The translations under genes and the position numbers were made by a program. A DNA stretch of 64,000 nt, taken from the NCBI GenBank assembly GCA_022559985.1, contig JAFJTR010000016.1, positions 1 to 64,000 of the forward strand, read 5' to 3'. The DNA is from Parastagonospora avenae f. sp. tritici 18332-5. Taxonomy: Eukaryota; Ascomycota; Dothideomycetes; Pleosporales; Phaeosphaeriaceae. Below are positions 46,815 through 58,224 of this stretch, one piece after another. Position 1 is the stretch's first letter. Each line of letters opens with the position of its first letter. The notes below the pieces were generated by a model, which saw nothing but the letters and a program-made list of their open reading frames with translations, had not been told where the DNA came from and did not search any database.

Positions 46815-48518
46815 TTAGTAAGTATATCTGAAGCCCTTCTGGTCGGTCTCGCTGTGGTACTCCAACTCGATTTCACCGCGGTCCGCCTTCTTGTTCGACC
46901 TCCAGGAGCCCAGGGTAATCAAGGCAACGATAACAAGCGTCAACAAGCAACAGGCGATACAGGCGTATAGACCTGGTCGGTAGCCAGGCTTGTCTTGGAA
47001 CCTGGTCAAAGTCAGCAATCTGAAATCAAAGAAGACTTCGACAAATGGACATACCTGAAAACCAATCCTCCGGCGATTCCTCCTACACCACCCATACCGA
47101 CAAGAGTCGCTGAGCAGAATGCACGCTTCCACTGTCCACGAATGTTGTTGGCCTGGTACGACATGACTGCGGGGACGTTGCTGTTTGCTCCAGCAGTGGT
47201 CAAGAATACACCGAAGTACCGAACGCCAGGGCTGCCGTGGAAGCCCATGATTGCGATGCCAATGATGCACAGGATCATGTTGAAAACAATGATCGGTCCG
47301 CGGACATGGTACTTGTCACCAGCCCATCCTGTCGCGTACATGACAATTGCGGCAAGAGCATAAGGAGGAGCAACCAAACATTGTGAAGCACCAACGGAGA
47401 AACCCATGTTCTCAGTCAGGATGATAGGCAGGAAGTACGCGAGCGCGTAGGTGACGGTCGTCGTGTTGAAGAAGATCTGATAAGGTTAGCCAGCACTCTC
47501 CTACGTTTTGGGCACCCAGCTCACCATTGCAAATCCCCAAATCTTGATGTCAAGACCGCCAGCGAGAAACTTCTTGAGATCCCATGGTTCGGGCTTCGCA
47601 TCTCCGCGGTCTCTGTTTACAGCATCGATGATGAACTTGGCCTCACGCTCATTGAGGAAGTGCCACGATGTGTGCGCCTTGTCTGGAAAGTCGACCAGGG
47701 CCCAATAGCCGAGGATACCCAAGAAGCAAGTCAGAGTACCTTCAATGATAAAGATCCAGCGCCATCTTTTACAACAATGTCAGCTTCCGGTCAAAACAAC
47801 TAGAAGAAGAACAGGATAACTTACCCATTCAGGCCTTCGCGCCCCTTCAGCTGCATCAGACCGTAGGCCAGGATTCCAGCGCAGGCCGAAGCCAGACTAC
47901 CGAGGATATAAAAGACGGAGTATCGCTTGCCGATGTCGTAGCGAGTGTACCACGTCGAAAGCAAATACACGCAGGACGGGAAGAACCCTGCTTCGAGTAT
48001 ACCCAGCAGAACGCGCATGGCCGCCATTGCTTCGAAGGTGTGAACAAAACCCATCCCGATCATGACAGCGCCCCATGCTACAACGATGAACGACAGAAAT
48101 GCGCGAGGACCAAGGTAGCGCACAATCACGGTCGCTGGAGGCTGGAATACGATGTATGTGGTGAAGAAGACGAGCGTTACGACCGAGTACTTTGATACGG
48201 TCCCCATGAGTTTGTTCAAGCCCAGGTCGACATTCATGCTGGGGTCGCGTTAGGGAGATATACCGCGTACGAATGTTGTGGCACATACCCAGCAATTGAT
48301 GCGGCGCTCAAGTTGGTTCGATCCATCAAACTGATACAATACAGTACTCCCACTGTTACCACGAGACGACGGTCAATGCGGTGGACGATCTTTCTCTGCT
48401 CTTTGAGAGTAAATTCGCACTCGTAAACATCTTCGCTTGAGTTGTCATGGCTGAGATCTTCCCTCAAGCTCGGAGGCGTCTTCTCAATGTCGTGGTGGGC
48501 CATGTTGGTGAGGGACAC
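46815..48518 (-). CDS. MFS permease, anion:cation symporter (DAL5/TNA1-like)
   Basis: Five exons are proposed: 48518-48289, 48238-47825, 47765-47525, 47476-47055 and 47001-46815 (497 residues). The introns are 48-59 bp and all phases agree. The first helix carries LMDRTNLSAASIAGMN, the signature of this major-facilitator family. WRWIFIIEG, SVGASQCLVAPPYALAAIVMYATGWAGDKY and ANNIRGQWKRAF are further family blocks. About 12 membrane helices are visible, with a cytoplasmic loop in the middle (NRDRGDAKPEPWDLKKF). Relatives carry allantoate, nicotinate and other organic anions by proton symport. The substrate cannot be read from sequence. An alternative ATG lies at 48503. Confidence 0.9.
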
Positions 48519-48925
48519 TCGTCAGTGAACTGGAGAGAGATAATTCGAGGAGCGGAGACCTGTGATAACAGGGTTGCACGGTGCTTTCATTAAATGTCCA
48601 CGAGCCCCTGCGCGATCCGCCATTACACACCGCCAAGCGATGTGGGCTTTTTCTGTGGACGAAGTATGGCAAACTACCGAGGCACCGTTCCAAATTGAAG
48701 GCCTACATCTCATCTATGCCTCGTCATGGCCCGACTTGAGACGACAATTCACGGAGGTGACCGCAAACAGGAAGGCGAAAAAAGGGCAAAGCTGGGGTTC
48801 GACGTGGAGACCCCGCATGGGAGCGAACGCCATCTCAGCCGGACCCACTTAGGAGCCAATCGAAGTGAGCATCAGCAGTGCAAGCTCGCCCAACACAGGC
48901 TCGCGTTGGTGGCTGCCAAACGTTT

Positions 48926-49389
48926 TCACGATATCTCATCGTGGTGGAGGCGTATACCAAGACCGCCGTCTTTCCAAGTTATTTGTTCTTTGTTGAGGAC
49001 AATGTTTGCAGCAACTTCAATTTCGCCGATCTTCGCGTCACGGTGCCTTGGCCTTGACGCGGGGTAGGCGGCATCCTTCCACACGACAAGGGATCCACAT
49101 CTCGTGCCCACAATGTCCCGAATGAGAGCGTCCTCCGTCGCTTTGGCAGTTGGAGCGTGCCGCTCGAAGTCCTCAAGCCATTTGCTATTGAAGACAACCT
49201 GATATTGGCGTCCGACTGGATTTGTGTCACCATATCCAAGACCGACAACGAATAATCTTAATTGCGCGGGAGCTTGTAGACTGCATTGATATCTGGAAAC
49301 ACTTTGTTTCGCTGGGCAAGCCCATGTACTACGGCCAGGACTAGACTCATGCATGCAACAACATACGCACAAAACCTTGCAATCTGCAT
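48926..49389 (-). pseudogene. Possible small secreted protein with frameshift
   Basis: An ATG at 49389 opens a signal-peptide-like start (MQIARFCAYVVACMSLVLAVVHGLAQ), then KVFPDINAVYKLP, and reaches a stop at 49258. An overlapping frame continues with LRLFVVGLGYGDTNPVGRQ and runs to 48926. A one-base shift near 49270 would join them into about 150 residues. No good intron is seen there. It is either a frameshifted gene or a false join; no family was recognised. Confidence 0.3.
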
Positions 49390-49440
49390 CATACTGGAGC
49401 AACGAGCCATGGGCCAAAAGTTGATGGTCACAACCAGCAC

Positions 49441-50674
49441 TCTAGTGGCTCAACATCAGCAGTTCTCGCCACTACTGAGGCTTAGAGACACCGCAACTCT
49501 GCATGTGCTTTGCGGCAGCATACGACCTCATTTCGAACCTTCCCAGCGAATGAGCACGACTACACGGGCCGCGGACAAGGCTCAGCCATACCACCAAGCC
49601 CTTGGCATCGCTTATTGAAAGGATCCTTGGATAGCCGCACGAGTCTGAGCCACGTGCTTTGTTTTTGCAGTTGGTCTTCATCTTCCCCGGATCGCCCGGA
49701 AGCTGTCGACTCGCAATCGTTCAGCAGTAACAATAGCGTGGTGAATCGCAGCACTGGTCGCCTGAGCAAGTGGCGAAGTCTATGAGATCGAAGTCCGCCA
49801 GACTTGTCGAGCTGAGCAACGTGGAGTGCCTATCATTAGCATCCAACATGTGCCTGAGACACGCGAAGACGTTGAAAACGTCTCCAGCTCGTCGGTAATG
49901 AAGATCCCCCAAATCGATCCCGGTCCTTGGAACCCAGATCAGTCTGCGCGCAACGTGTAGGATCTGCCAATAAGACTGCAGACTCGAAAAGGAGGCCGCG
50001 GCTCTCCTAACCCCAATGTCTCGCTCATACCGCTGTACCCCGGATTCTCACCGTGTCCAACACCTTCCCGCCTGGGCTTTGCAAGCGACGAGATGCGCCA
50101 ATGACATCCTGCCAGTGTACCGAGGCATCTTTCCTCAGGGTGTATATACACACTCAGTATGCTCCCGTCGCTCAGCCACCACCAAGACTCCTCAATATTA
50201 CTCGAACCTTCATCGTGAGGTCCAACATCTGTCAGGTAACCCCGAGTTGAACATGTCGTAGGAGTCATCTCCGACGCATGCCAATCACGAATGAGATGTA
50301 GGAGGGTGTTCCGAGGCATCTTCTAGTGTGCGCCCAGAAGCTAGGGCGATGAGCAATAAGGGCTTGCATACAACACTGTGCCGTACAAGCCACACCCCGT
50401 ATTGGCTCGTAATCTAGGTTGGTGCTTGTTCGGACTTCTCACGACTCTTCACATGACAGTACGACTTGTATCTTGGCCATTTTCCTCGCCCGTCCAGCAG
50501 CCTGAAGGTATACGCAGCAATATTGGGCTTCAAACATGACGGCAAGACCCTAATTTTCCTCGCTCACCACACGCATGACGGAAAACTTTGGAGGCAGAGG
50601 CCATCGAATTATAAATGCGGCAGATGCTGCTCTATCGCCTCTGAAAACCCTCTGAAGCCATCCAGGACTACTCA
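49441..50674. other. Gene-poor stretch
   Basis: Short ORFs only, none with a recognisable family or splicing partner. No LTR or inverted-repeat ends were seen. Confidence 0.4.
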
Positions 50675-52669
50675 TCAACTATTGTACTTTCCAAGTCGCT
50701 CTCCAATCTTCCAGGTCAATTTCTGCACCCACCTCGCTCCAGCCTTTGTCTTTGCCCTATACTTGGCCGCATTGCCCATCTCTATCGGCAATGCGTAATC
50801 CGCCTGCATGCTACAATGAATCAGATACATCAGCGCCACCTTGACTGAGACGGTGCCCTTAGCCTCGTGCACCAGGTTGCCAAACTTGACTGGAGGTGAA
50901 TAGTGAAGCCACGGCTCGATAAACAAGTTCCTGGGCTCCTCGCCAACGAGCAAGTCGTAGTGTACCTTCTGAACGAGGTCAAATTTGAGAAACATGACTT
51001 CGTCCGCCGAGACGAGAAAGGCGTGCCTGGTCGACGATTTGAGCATGTATTGCGCGATGTCTCCTTTTGCATCCTGTTAGCGATAGGTAGCCCTGATGGT
51101 ATACGCAGGATCAAAAGGCGATCACTTACCAAGAACACACCTCAGGCTACCCCAGCTATTCTTGTACTGCTCGCTGATGGCCCAAGTCAAGGCGCCCGAT
51201 TTGCCGCCCAAATACTCCACCTGGCCCAACATCCTCGTCGTCTCGTCTTCAGCATCACGGCTGGCTTTCATGACGTAACTAGGCTTCCAGACGCTCTCAG
51301 CGTTATTGAGGTCCTCGTCCGCCGGATCGCCCAGCCATATCTCATTCGGTTGCTTATCTTGCCGCATAGTTTGCGTGCTCATGAGTAGTGCGTATACCTT
51401 CTGGATACCCTGTAGTGTCTCGCGGCGGAACTGCGCTTGCAGTATATTTGAGCCCACGTCGTTCGAGCTTCCTGCCGCAGGCGGGACCAAACGATGGCTT
51501 CGAACCTCTTCTAGGGCGTCCCGAAGGTGCGCAGACCTCCAGTACGTGTACGCTTCTTTATGGAAGTTGTTCCAGGGCTTTACGAAGCCTGTATACCATG
51601 TGGGTTCGGCGTCGGCGGGGAAGAAGAGTACTTCGTCCGTCTTGGGAGCAGGGAGATTCTGGATGTTGATAGGGTGAAGGAACATGCCCTCCGGGCTGAC
51701 TGGTGTGCGCTTCTTCGATGAATTGCCTATTGCTGGGCTTCCGACGCTCGTTGAAAAGTTACCACTAGCCGTCTCCATGGCTGTGTCTGGTGATGCGGGT
51801 GATGTGGTATCCATGGCGAGTTGTGGTGGAACCAGCGTTTTGGCGAACGCAGTCAAGTTGACTGGAGCTTTACGATCATTGCCTGGAGGTTGAGCATTGC
51901 TTGCTTCTAGCTCGCTCGCTTGCACTCTAGGCTCTTTTTCACATTGGTTTGTTGTTCCTTGAGGGACCGCAACTCCTCTGGGAAGAACTTCCGCCTGTGA
52001 AATATCGCCTGAGTCGCCAGAGCCTATGCTCTCGGTACCAAGATTTCGCGTCGTGGTGGACGGGGCAAGACCCTTCGGTGGTTCAAGGGTCTCGATAGTC
52101 GAGCTTCTGTGAGCAATTTTCGCAGGCACAATGTTCGTATCTGTCTGCGCAGTATCGCTGGAGATGGTTTCGACGACCTTTGAAGGGTGTATGGCCATGC
52201 TCTCGGTGTTGTGCGATCGCGGTGAAAGCGCAGGTATGCCGTCACCAGGCTCGATGTAATCCTCATAATCTGGGAGCGGCTTGAACCTTGCCGTGGGAGC
52301 CTTCACGTCCAGACGCCTGGGTCGCACTTCACGCCCGCGGCTATCAAACCGCGGCATCGCGGTCTCTTGTGTGTCTCCCTTCTTGTGACCCACCGTTGCG
52401 TTCGCTTCCACAGGCGTTGAGTCATCGCTTAACGCGCCCCTCGAACTGCTATGCAACTCTGTCACTGCTCTACATCCGTCTTCCATGTCATCTTCCCAGT
52501 CCGATAGTGCGCACTCCAGATCCTAGCCGGCGCGGTCCAGGTAGGCGAAGGCTTCATCGGGAGCGCATCCTGCCTCCCCTCCGAACTCCGCGAAGATGTC
52601 TAGCTCTTCGAGGCTGAGAAGCGGGACTCGCTTATGCGCAGGTACGTAGGTAGGATCGTTTCCGGACAT
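50675..52669 (-). CDS. Nuclease-like family protein A, with in-frame TAG near its start
   Basis: The main frame is 52486-51130 joined to 51063-50675 (581 residues); the intron acceptor GCAAAAG restores frame. The N-terminal 290 residues are Ser/Pro/Thr-rich and look disordered. The C-terminal part (LRCVLGDIAQYMLKSSTRHAFLVSADEVMFLKF .. VSVKVALMYLIHC) clearly matches the 55-56 kb gene (MRHIFGQIAQ..FGFISTYEETVFLK .. ISVRIAMLNLLYR). Where that gene has GELKF, this one has GQVEY, so the presumed E-x-K motif is altered. Upstream, in the same frame, an ATG at 52669 gives MSGNDPTYVPAHKR.. for 48 residues up to TAG 52523-52525. The frame then continues to the ATG at 52486. The true start, or a spliced first exon, is unresolved. 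Confidence 0.65.
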
Positions 52670-53217
52670 CTTAATAGCTATAGTGAGAAAAATATGCGTG
52701 CTGGTGATGATGGCCTGCGATGATGAGGGAGAGACAAAGGTCTCACCTGACGGGCTTGGGTCAAGTCTGCGCTCGCGACTTCCTCCAGGACACGGCAAGA
52801 TTTGACGGACACGGCGCAAGCACGATATGAATATTTACAGCAAGTGGCGACCTGTCGAGAGTTTTCAGCCGCCGTTACGCACAGCGCAACATCCACAACG
52901 TGGCGCGTCAGCTCTAGTAGTCATACTACAGCAACCAAACCTCACGCCAACTAGCAACGACAAATTAGAGGCTCCGTAATCTTGCTCAGGCTGTTGAAAG
53001 GGCTGATCACATGGCAGCATAGGGATCACAGGTGGCTAAATCTCTAGAAGAGCAAGTCCAAAGGTTGTTTGATTGGATGCTTGATCGTTGGGTTTGTCAC
53101 TACCTAATTCCTCCAAACGCATAGACAAACGACCACAGCCCTGAACCGACAGCATGGCACTACTGCGAATGAACATCCCCCCACTTTACAGTGACGCCCA
53201 ATAGAGTGGAATACAAA

Positions 53218-54053
53218 TCATCCATGCACGGCTTTGTAAACCATGAAGAACATCGCAAGGCTCAGGCTGATGGTCTCCGTGGTCCATTCTTCAGCCACCT
53301 TCGCGACGTCAGATTGCTTGATGATGTCAGAGCAGTGCAGCGTAGAGACTCCATCATGCTCTTCTAGCTTGAAGAAGGCGGTTTGCATGTAGGCCGTAAG
53401 GTACCCGTAGCTGACATTCATGATGTTCATGGCTTCGACTAACATACCTGGATCGTTAAGTCAGTACCTGTCTAGCATTGTTGAAGTTGTGGTCGACTTA
53501 CCCAAGCCATCAGCTGCCGGGCAGCCCTTGAAGGAAACAGCCGTTGAATCTATGCTCACCTCATACTTGTTTGCGGCAAGATAAAGACCGACGAGCTCAA
53601 TGTTCTCGATCTTGTCACCATCCGGAAGCATGTGTGAAGGCGACCACATAGCATGCTGTGAGCCGAGGTGCTCCGGCGTCTCGTGAATCTCGAACCAAAA
53701 TGACGATGGCATCCAAATGCCATCAACCGCAACCTCTTCGCCATCGTGAACAAGGAGGGGAAGACTGCGCTACGCAGGACGTTTTTGTCGAATCGGTCCT
53801 TCATGCTCACCTCCCTACCGATTGTAATTTGCTCAAAGCAAGTGTGGTTGCGATTCAGCTTGATCATCTCCGCTGGGTTCATGCCGATAGGTTTGGCCTG
53901 AGTGCGCTCAAAGGTTTGGACAGTCGGATCCGAGGTGACAAAATCGTGAAGCTCGGAATTGAATCTAGTCCATGTCTTTAAAGTGCCAGTGAATCGGGCG
54001 AAGGACTCCTGTTTACGAGTGTCCTGGATACCTGCTTCGCATATGCGGAGGTC
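53218..54053 (-). CDS. Unknown protein, 5' end unresolved
   Basis: At least three exons are proposed: (54053)-53811, 53769-53502 and 53447-53218. The introns 53810-53770 (GTGAGC..GTAG, 41 bp) and 53501-53448 (GTAAGT..CCAG) have matching phases. The first in-frame ATG is at 53882. The frame is open to 54053 with protein-like sequence (SFARFTGTLKTWTRFNSELHDFV), so an upstream exon is likely. The middle is acidic and aromatic (GIWMPSSFWFEIHETPEHLG). The end is helical with Met/Leu-rich segments (ISLSLAMFFMVYKAVHG). I do not recognise the family. It sits between the two nuclease-like genes. Confidence 0.55.
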
Positions 54054-55004
54054 TTACAATCGGTGGAAGACCTCTGTGCCTTGAAGTTGCCCAGTCGCTT
54101 CGATCAAGGATCATCGTGCGCAAATGTATCTCGACGTATGGGCGCAGTCTCAAACATACATTTACGATCTGAAATTCGTCATTGGGGGATTTGCAAGCGT
54201 GAAAAGAGTGAGGTAGGAATAGAGTAGTATGTGAATCACGATGTTTTCGCCATAAGACGACTTACCGAAGTGCAACAGGACACGATATCAGGGGGATTCT
54301 CTAGTATCAACTTTGTATTTTATAAGTCTACTCAAGCGATGCAATAACCAGATATTAACAACGAGAATATAAAGCTTCACCATGTGTGTACATTACACTG
54401 ACCTCTTTCAGATCGATCTGATCACGAGCCACCCAGAACTATCCCTGCTCATCATTGTTCCGACACTGTGTCGCTGGTGTCGAACTCACATGACCCAACG
54501 CGGAAGTTGTTCTCTCTAGTATCTAGGCATAATTACGTGTTTATAACCTCAGACCGCTGTAACCAAAGGCTATCAGGGAGGCGATTACTGAGCCTGTTGG
54601 ATTCAATGTGTCGTTGAGTAGATCTGGTCTTCTGATAATATACTAAAGGCAATCATGACTTAGCATCGTTTTGTCAAAACAATCTCAGTACGTGTTGAGT
54701 AGTCACTAGGTCACTTACAATTGGAGATGTGCGTGGATGAGTGGTGCCAAGACCCTGTAGCGCTCCCATTAACGTTAGTTCGTGCCTAGGACCTCCTTCC
54801 TCGAGCAGATACCTATCAAGATTTTGCCTTCGCTCACCGCATAGAAATTACATATGAACTCAATATGCTCGAGAGCCTAACGATGTTCTATGTTTCAAAA
54901 GGTTGCTAAATCTTTGCATGTTATTGGATAACGTTACTTTGGATAGCTAAGATACAAGAGTTATGGCACTAAAGTCTCCCTATATACAGCAGTCCGTCTA
55001 ATGT
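54054..55004. other. AT-rich intergenic region
   Basis: Nearly 1 kb without a usable ORF, A/T-richer than the surroundings. Nothing recognisable was seen. Confidence 0.4.
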
Positions 55005-56260
55005 CTATGCGTCTAGATCATCAGTAGCTATGTTTGGCCATGCACCTGGCCCCATACGATTACTCCGCCGAAGCTGGTCCAACGCGTCCCTGTTCTTCTC
55101 CCTGTTCCAAGTCAGTGCATGGCTGCTCTGGCCCAAGTAACTAGAGTTCGATGGTGCCGGGGAAATTTTTGGGAAGGCTGGTCTATTACTCTTGACTGGC
55201 GTGTCTGTATCCACGTAGGTTTCGTCTGCCTGGCCGTCTAGAGATGTGCCATTGTAATCTAGAGTTGCAGGTATAGGCGTTCCTGCGCGACGCTTTCGAA
55301 GTGCGAGTGATAGACTCTGAAAACCCTTCCTCATACACTCTTTTACATTCTTGAATGGCGACGACTTGTATTCTGGTGCTTCTTTGCCATCATTCCCGCG
55401 TGCGTGCTCCTCTGTCCATTTACCCTTAAGAAGTGACGTGTCTGTGTGCCACTGTGTGTTACCCTCGTGAGATGTACGATACAAGAGATTCAGCATAGCG
55501 ATTCGTACGCTGATCTGTAACAATGGGCGTCCCGGTATGTCTTTCACAACAGAGTGGTGATGATGAAAACGCTCAGAGTACAAAAGAGCGTACTTTCCGT
55601 CCTGTTCAACTATCTTCAAAAACACTGTCTCCTCATACGTAGAGATGAAGCCGAATCGTGTCCTATTTCCTTTCAGATCCTGAGCGATTTGACCTGCAAA
55701 TGATTAGCATCTGTCCTGTAATAGGTGATTGTAGCCCTAGCGAAGATGTGGCGCATATGGCCAATCTTTTTCATCTCAACTTCGCCCCAAAATCGACTAA
55801 TATGACACGTTCTAGAAAATTTTAGTTCCCCTACTAAGCGGACACGCTGATTGTCTTCCGATCCTGATATCTTGAAGACTACGTCCGGCTCGTGTTGTTT
55901 TTGTTGCTTCTTCGGTACCGTCTTCGCCGATCCAATGTTGACATTAGCCGTCAGTTGCAACATTTAGAGCAGACGAAGCTCTGACTCTGGAATGTGATTT
56001 TCGTCGAGCATGAATTTGACCGCAGAGATGACTCTATTGGTAAAGTTGCTGAGAAATCTTCCGTGTAGATCTCGTTCATCGCTGATCTGAGTGTGCTCCA
56101 GAGCTGCAAATTTTGGGGAATCCGTGACCAAGGACAGCAAATCAAGATCAGCCTCAACGTTTTCAGACAGTTCAAACGCTTCACAGGAGTCCAAATTCCA
56201 GTAAAACTCGCTCACTTCCTTCTTAAAGTCATGCCGCTTTCTGAGATCGGCCATGAACAT
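55005..56260 (-). pseudogene. Nuclease-like family protein B, PD-(D/E)XK-type, interrupted
   Basis: Pieces: 56260-55741 and 55693-55005 (1209 bp together, a multiple of three). The first piece has a TAA at 55964-55966 between LRLL and MLQL, in the same frame. It contains PDVVFK followed about 20 residues later by GELKF, the Asp and Glu-x-Lys spacing of PD-(D/E)XK nuclease folds. The second piece contains FGFISTYEETVFLK and ISVRIAMLNLLYR, shared with the 50.7-52.7 kb gene. The intron 55740-55694 has a good branch site and a TTTGCAG acceptor, but its donor reads CTAGGG instead of GTAGGG. With one nonsense codon and one lost donor it is probably not functional. Fungal proteins of this type are often found near or fused to kinase domains. 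Confidence 0.65.
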
Positions 56261-56281
56261 ATCTGTCAGATAAAGGGTATC

Positions 56282-56317
56282 GGATCACCGGTATTGGTAG
56301 GATCACCGGTGTCGGTG
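56282..56317. repeat. Two-copy 18-bp tandem repeat in divergent promoter
   Basis: GGATCACCGGTATTGGTA is followed directly by a second copy with three or four changes. It lies between the start codons of the divergent nuclease-like and kinase-like genes. Confidence 0.5.
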
Positions 56318-56325
56318 GTGTGGTC

Positions 56326-56984
56326 ATGGGTATCGATAGTCAGATCGGCCCCCAACGGTACTCAACAAACTAACTCAACACTGCTTTTGCCCGACCCGGA
56401 TCAGACTTTATATACCTCCAGAGTACCCTCAACGAGATCCAGGCCTTGCGCAAGCTCAGAGACAAACGAGGTATGCACACCCCGCATCTCCTTGGAGCGT
56501 TCGGCGACTGGCTTCCGGCTGGATTGGATGAGCAGGGTATGGATAGTGGGTTCATAGTCTTCATCTTGATGACAAAGGTATCCGGACAGCCCTTGACATA
56601 CGAAAAGATACAGAGCAAGACATGTCAAGAGAGGGATGAAGTACGAGCGACGCTCAAGAAAGCAGCGATGTAAGTCCTAGACATGGCTTAGCGTAGCAAA
56701 TATGCTAACATATATAAGGGCTCTTTTGAAGCTTGGCTTCAGCTTGCACGACCGCAGAATGCGAAACATAATGTGGGACGACGAGAATAAGGAATGGTAA
56801 GTCCAGCTGCAGGACACATTCAAAACAGCACTGATTTTTTGACAGCTACGTTGTCGACTTCGAAAAGTATGTCGACGTGAAGAAGAGCGTGGTGGAATGG
56901 TGGGATGATGACGATGACTATCGCAGGTGGGAATTAGATGAGTCGCGTTACATGTCACGAGTGCGAGGGCGAGGGCTTCGATAG
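56326..56984 (+). pseudogene. Kinase-like (fungal PK-like) gene with in-frame stop
   Basis: Exons 56326-56669, 56719-56796 and 56846-56984 give 187 codons with consistent phases. A TAA at 56371-56373 follows the first 15 codons. The sequence then runs TLNEIQALRKLRDKRG (helix C-like), GFIVFILMTKVSGQPL (hinge), GFSLHDRRMRNIMWDD (catalytic loop His-Asp-x4-Asn) and CYVVDFEKY (metal-binding Asp). This is the pattern of the small fungal protein-kinase-like proteins related to FunK1-type kinases. The glycine loop and the ATP-binding Lys are not visible, so the N-lobe is missing or short. It is divergent from the nuclease-like gene, with 65 bp between starts. If translation began after the stop, the first ATG would be inside the domain. 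Confidence 0.6.
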
Positions 56985-57236
56985 GGAAGTGGCAGCGACA
57001 TGTAGGTACAAGTAAAGACAATGAACGGAGATGGTCATTTGAAGGAAGTTGAGACTCCGAATCCAACAAGCGGGCCCAAGCTCCACTTTCGCGCGTGCGA
57101 TGACAGCATCGGAGCTGATCCTAGTAGATAGACTCAACAAACTTGCTCCGCAACCACATCTTAAGATGACTTACTGCAATGACTACCACCTGGCCAGATT
57201 AAAGCACTTGTTAACAGCACACGAAAATAGCTGAAA

Positions 57237-58002
57237 ATGGTCTTGGACCTATTTACCCTCGCAGGCAGCACCATCGCAGTCGGCACAAGCGAAGCCGTAC
57301 ACAGGCAGCGCTTACTCGACGAAGAAGCCGAAGCCGAGGAGCGACAGGAAGAATTCTACTTAGACGTGTTTTGCGATGCCCAATCGAGGAAACAAGACGA
57401 AGTACATGATGCAATCGTAGTATTGAAAGACGGCAAAGTCGGCGCAACCATACCATCAGCCTCATCCACACCATACTAACGTTCATGTACAGGTCTGTTT
57501 ATGGCCCAAAGACCCCAAATCTAAACTCCCCGCGCCCGATCCTGAAAACAATGGCGACCCTCCCCATCCCCTCACAGGCTTCTACCTGCCCTTTCCCGCC
57601 GAGGACCTCCCGCACAAACCCATACCCTACACGCCCACGCTCGGCCTCGTCAGCACCATTCCCTCCATCCCAGACTCGCAATCTTCCAAACCCAAACTGA
57701 ACTGGATATACGCCGATCGCGAGAGTCGTCAACTCAAATACGGCCCTCGCGCCGAAGCGAAGAAGCACGTAGTCGGTTCGTGGGACTGGACGGAGGACGA
57801 GCAGGGCCTGACGCTCGACGACGAGGAGTGTCTTGTTGCCGTGGAAGAGGGGAGTGGCGGGTATGGGTGGGCGGTGTATTGGGACAAGAACGATGATGCG
57901 TTGAAGGAGTGTGGGATCGGGAAGGAGAAGAGGGTGTTGAGATGTAGTCTGGAAAGAAGGCTTGTGGAGGAGAAGAGGTTGAAGGGGTTGGGTGAAGATT
58001 GA
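57237..58002 (+). CDS. Conserved-looking fungal protein, unknown function
   Basis: Two exons are proposed: 57237-57437 and 57493-58002 (236 residues). The intron has a GTCGGC donor (weak), a CTAAC branch and an ACAG acceptor. The start is MVLDLFTLAGSTIAVGTSEAVHRQR, with an acidic helix after it (EEAEAEERQEEF). The second exon contains GFYLPFPAEDLPHKPIPYTPTLGLV, LNWIYADRESRQLKYGPRAEA, and WAVYWDKNDD near the end. The long Pro-rich and aromatic blocks look like a conserved small-domain protein. I do not recognise it. Confidence 0.7.
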
Positions 58003-58224
58003 TGTGGCAATTCGAGTCAATTTCCTCCAGCTTTGTGGACGACGTGTTATCGTCAGGATACTGCGTGAGAGCAGCAAATAATATCGTGCATTAAGTCGTG
58101 ATGCTCAGACATAGGGAAAGGGTATCATCCTTCCACTTCCAAACTCCTCTCATTCAACTGCCCCAACTCCTCCGCCACGCCCGACTCTCGTCTCTTGATT
58201 CTCTCCTCTCATCCACCCCCCCTC

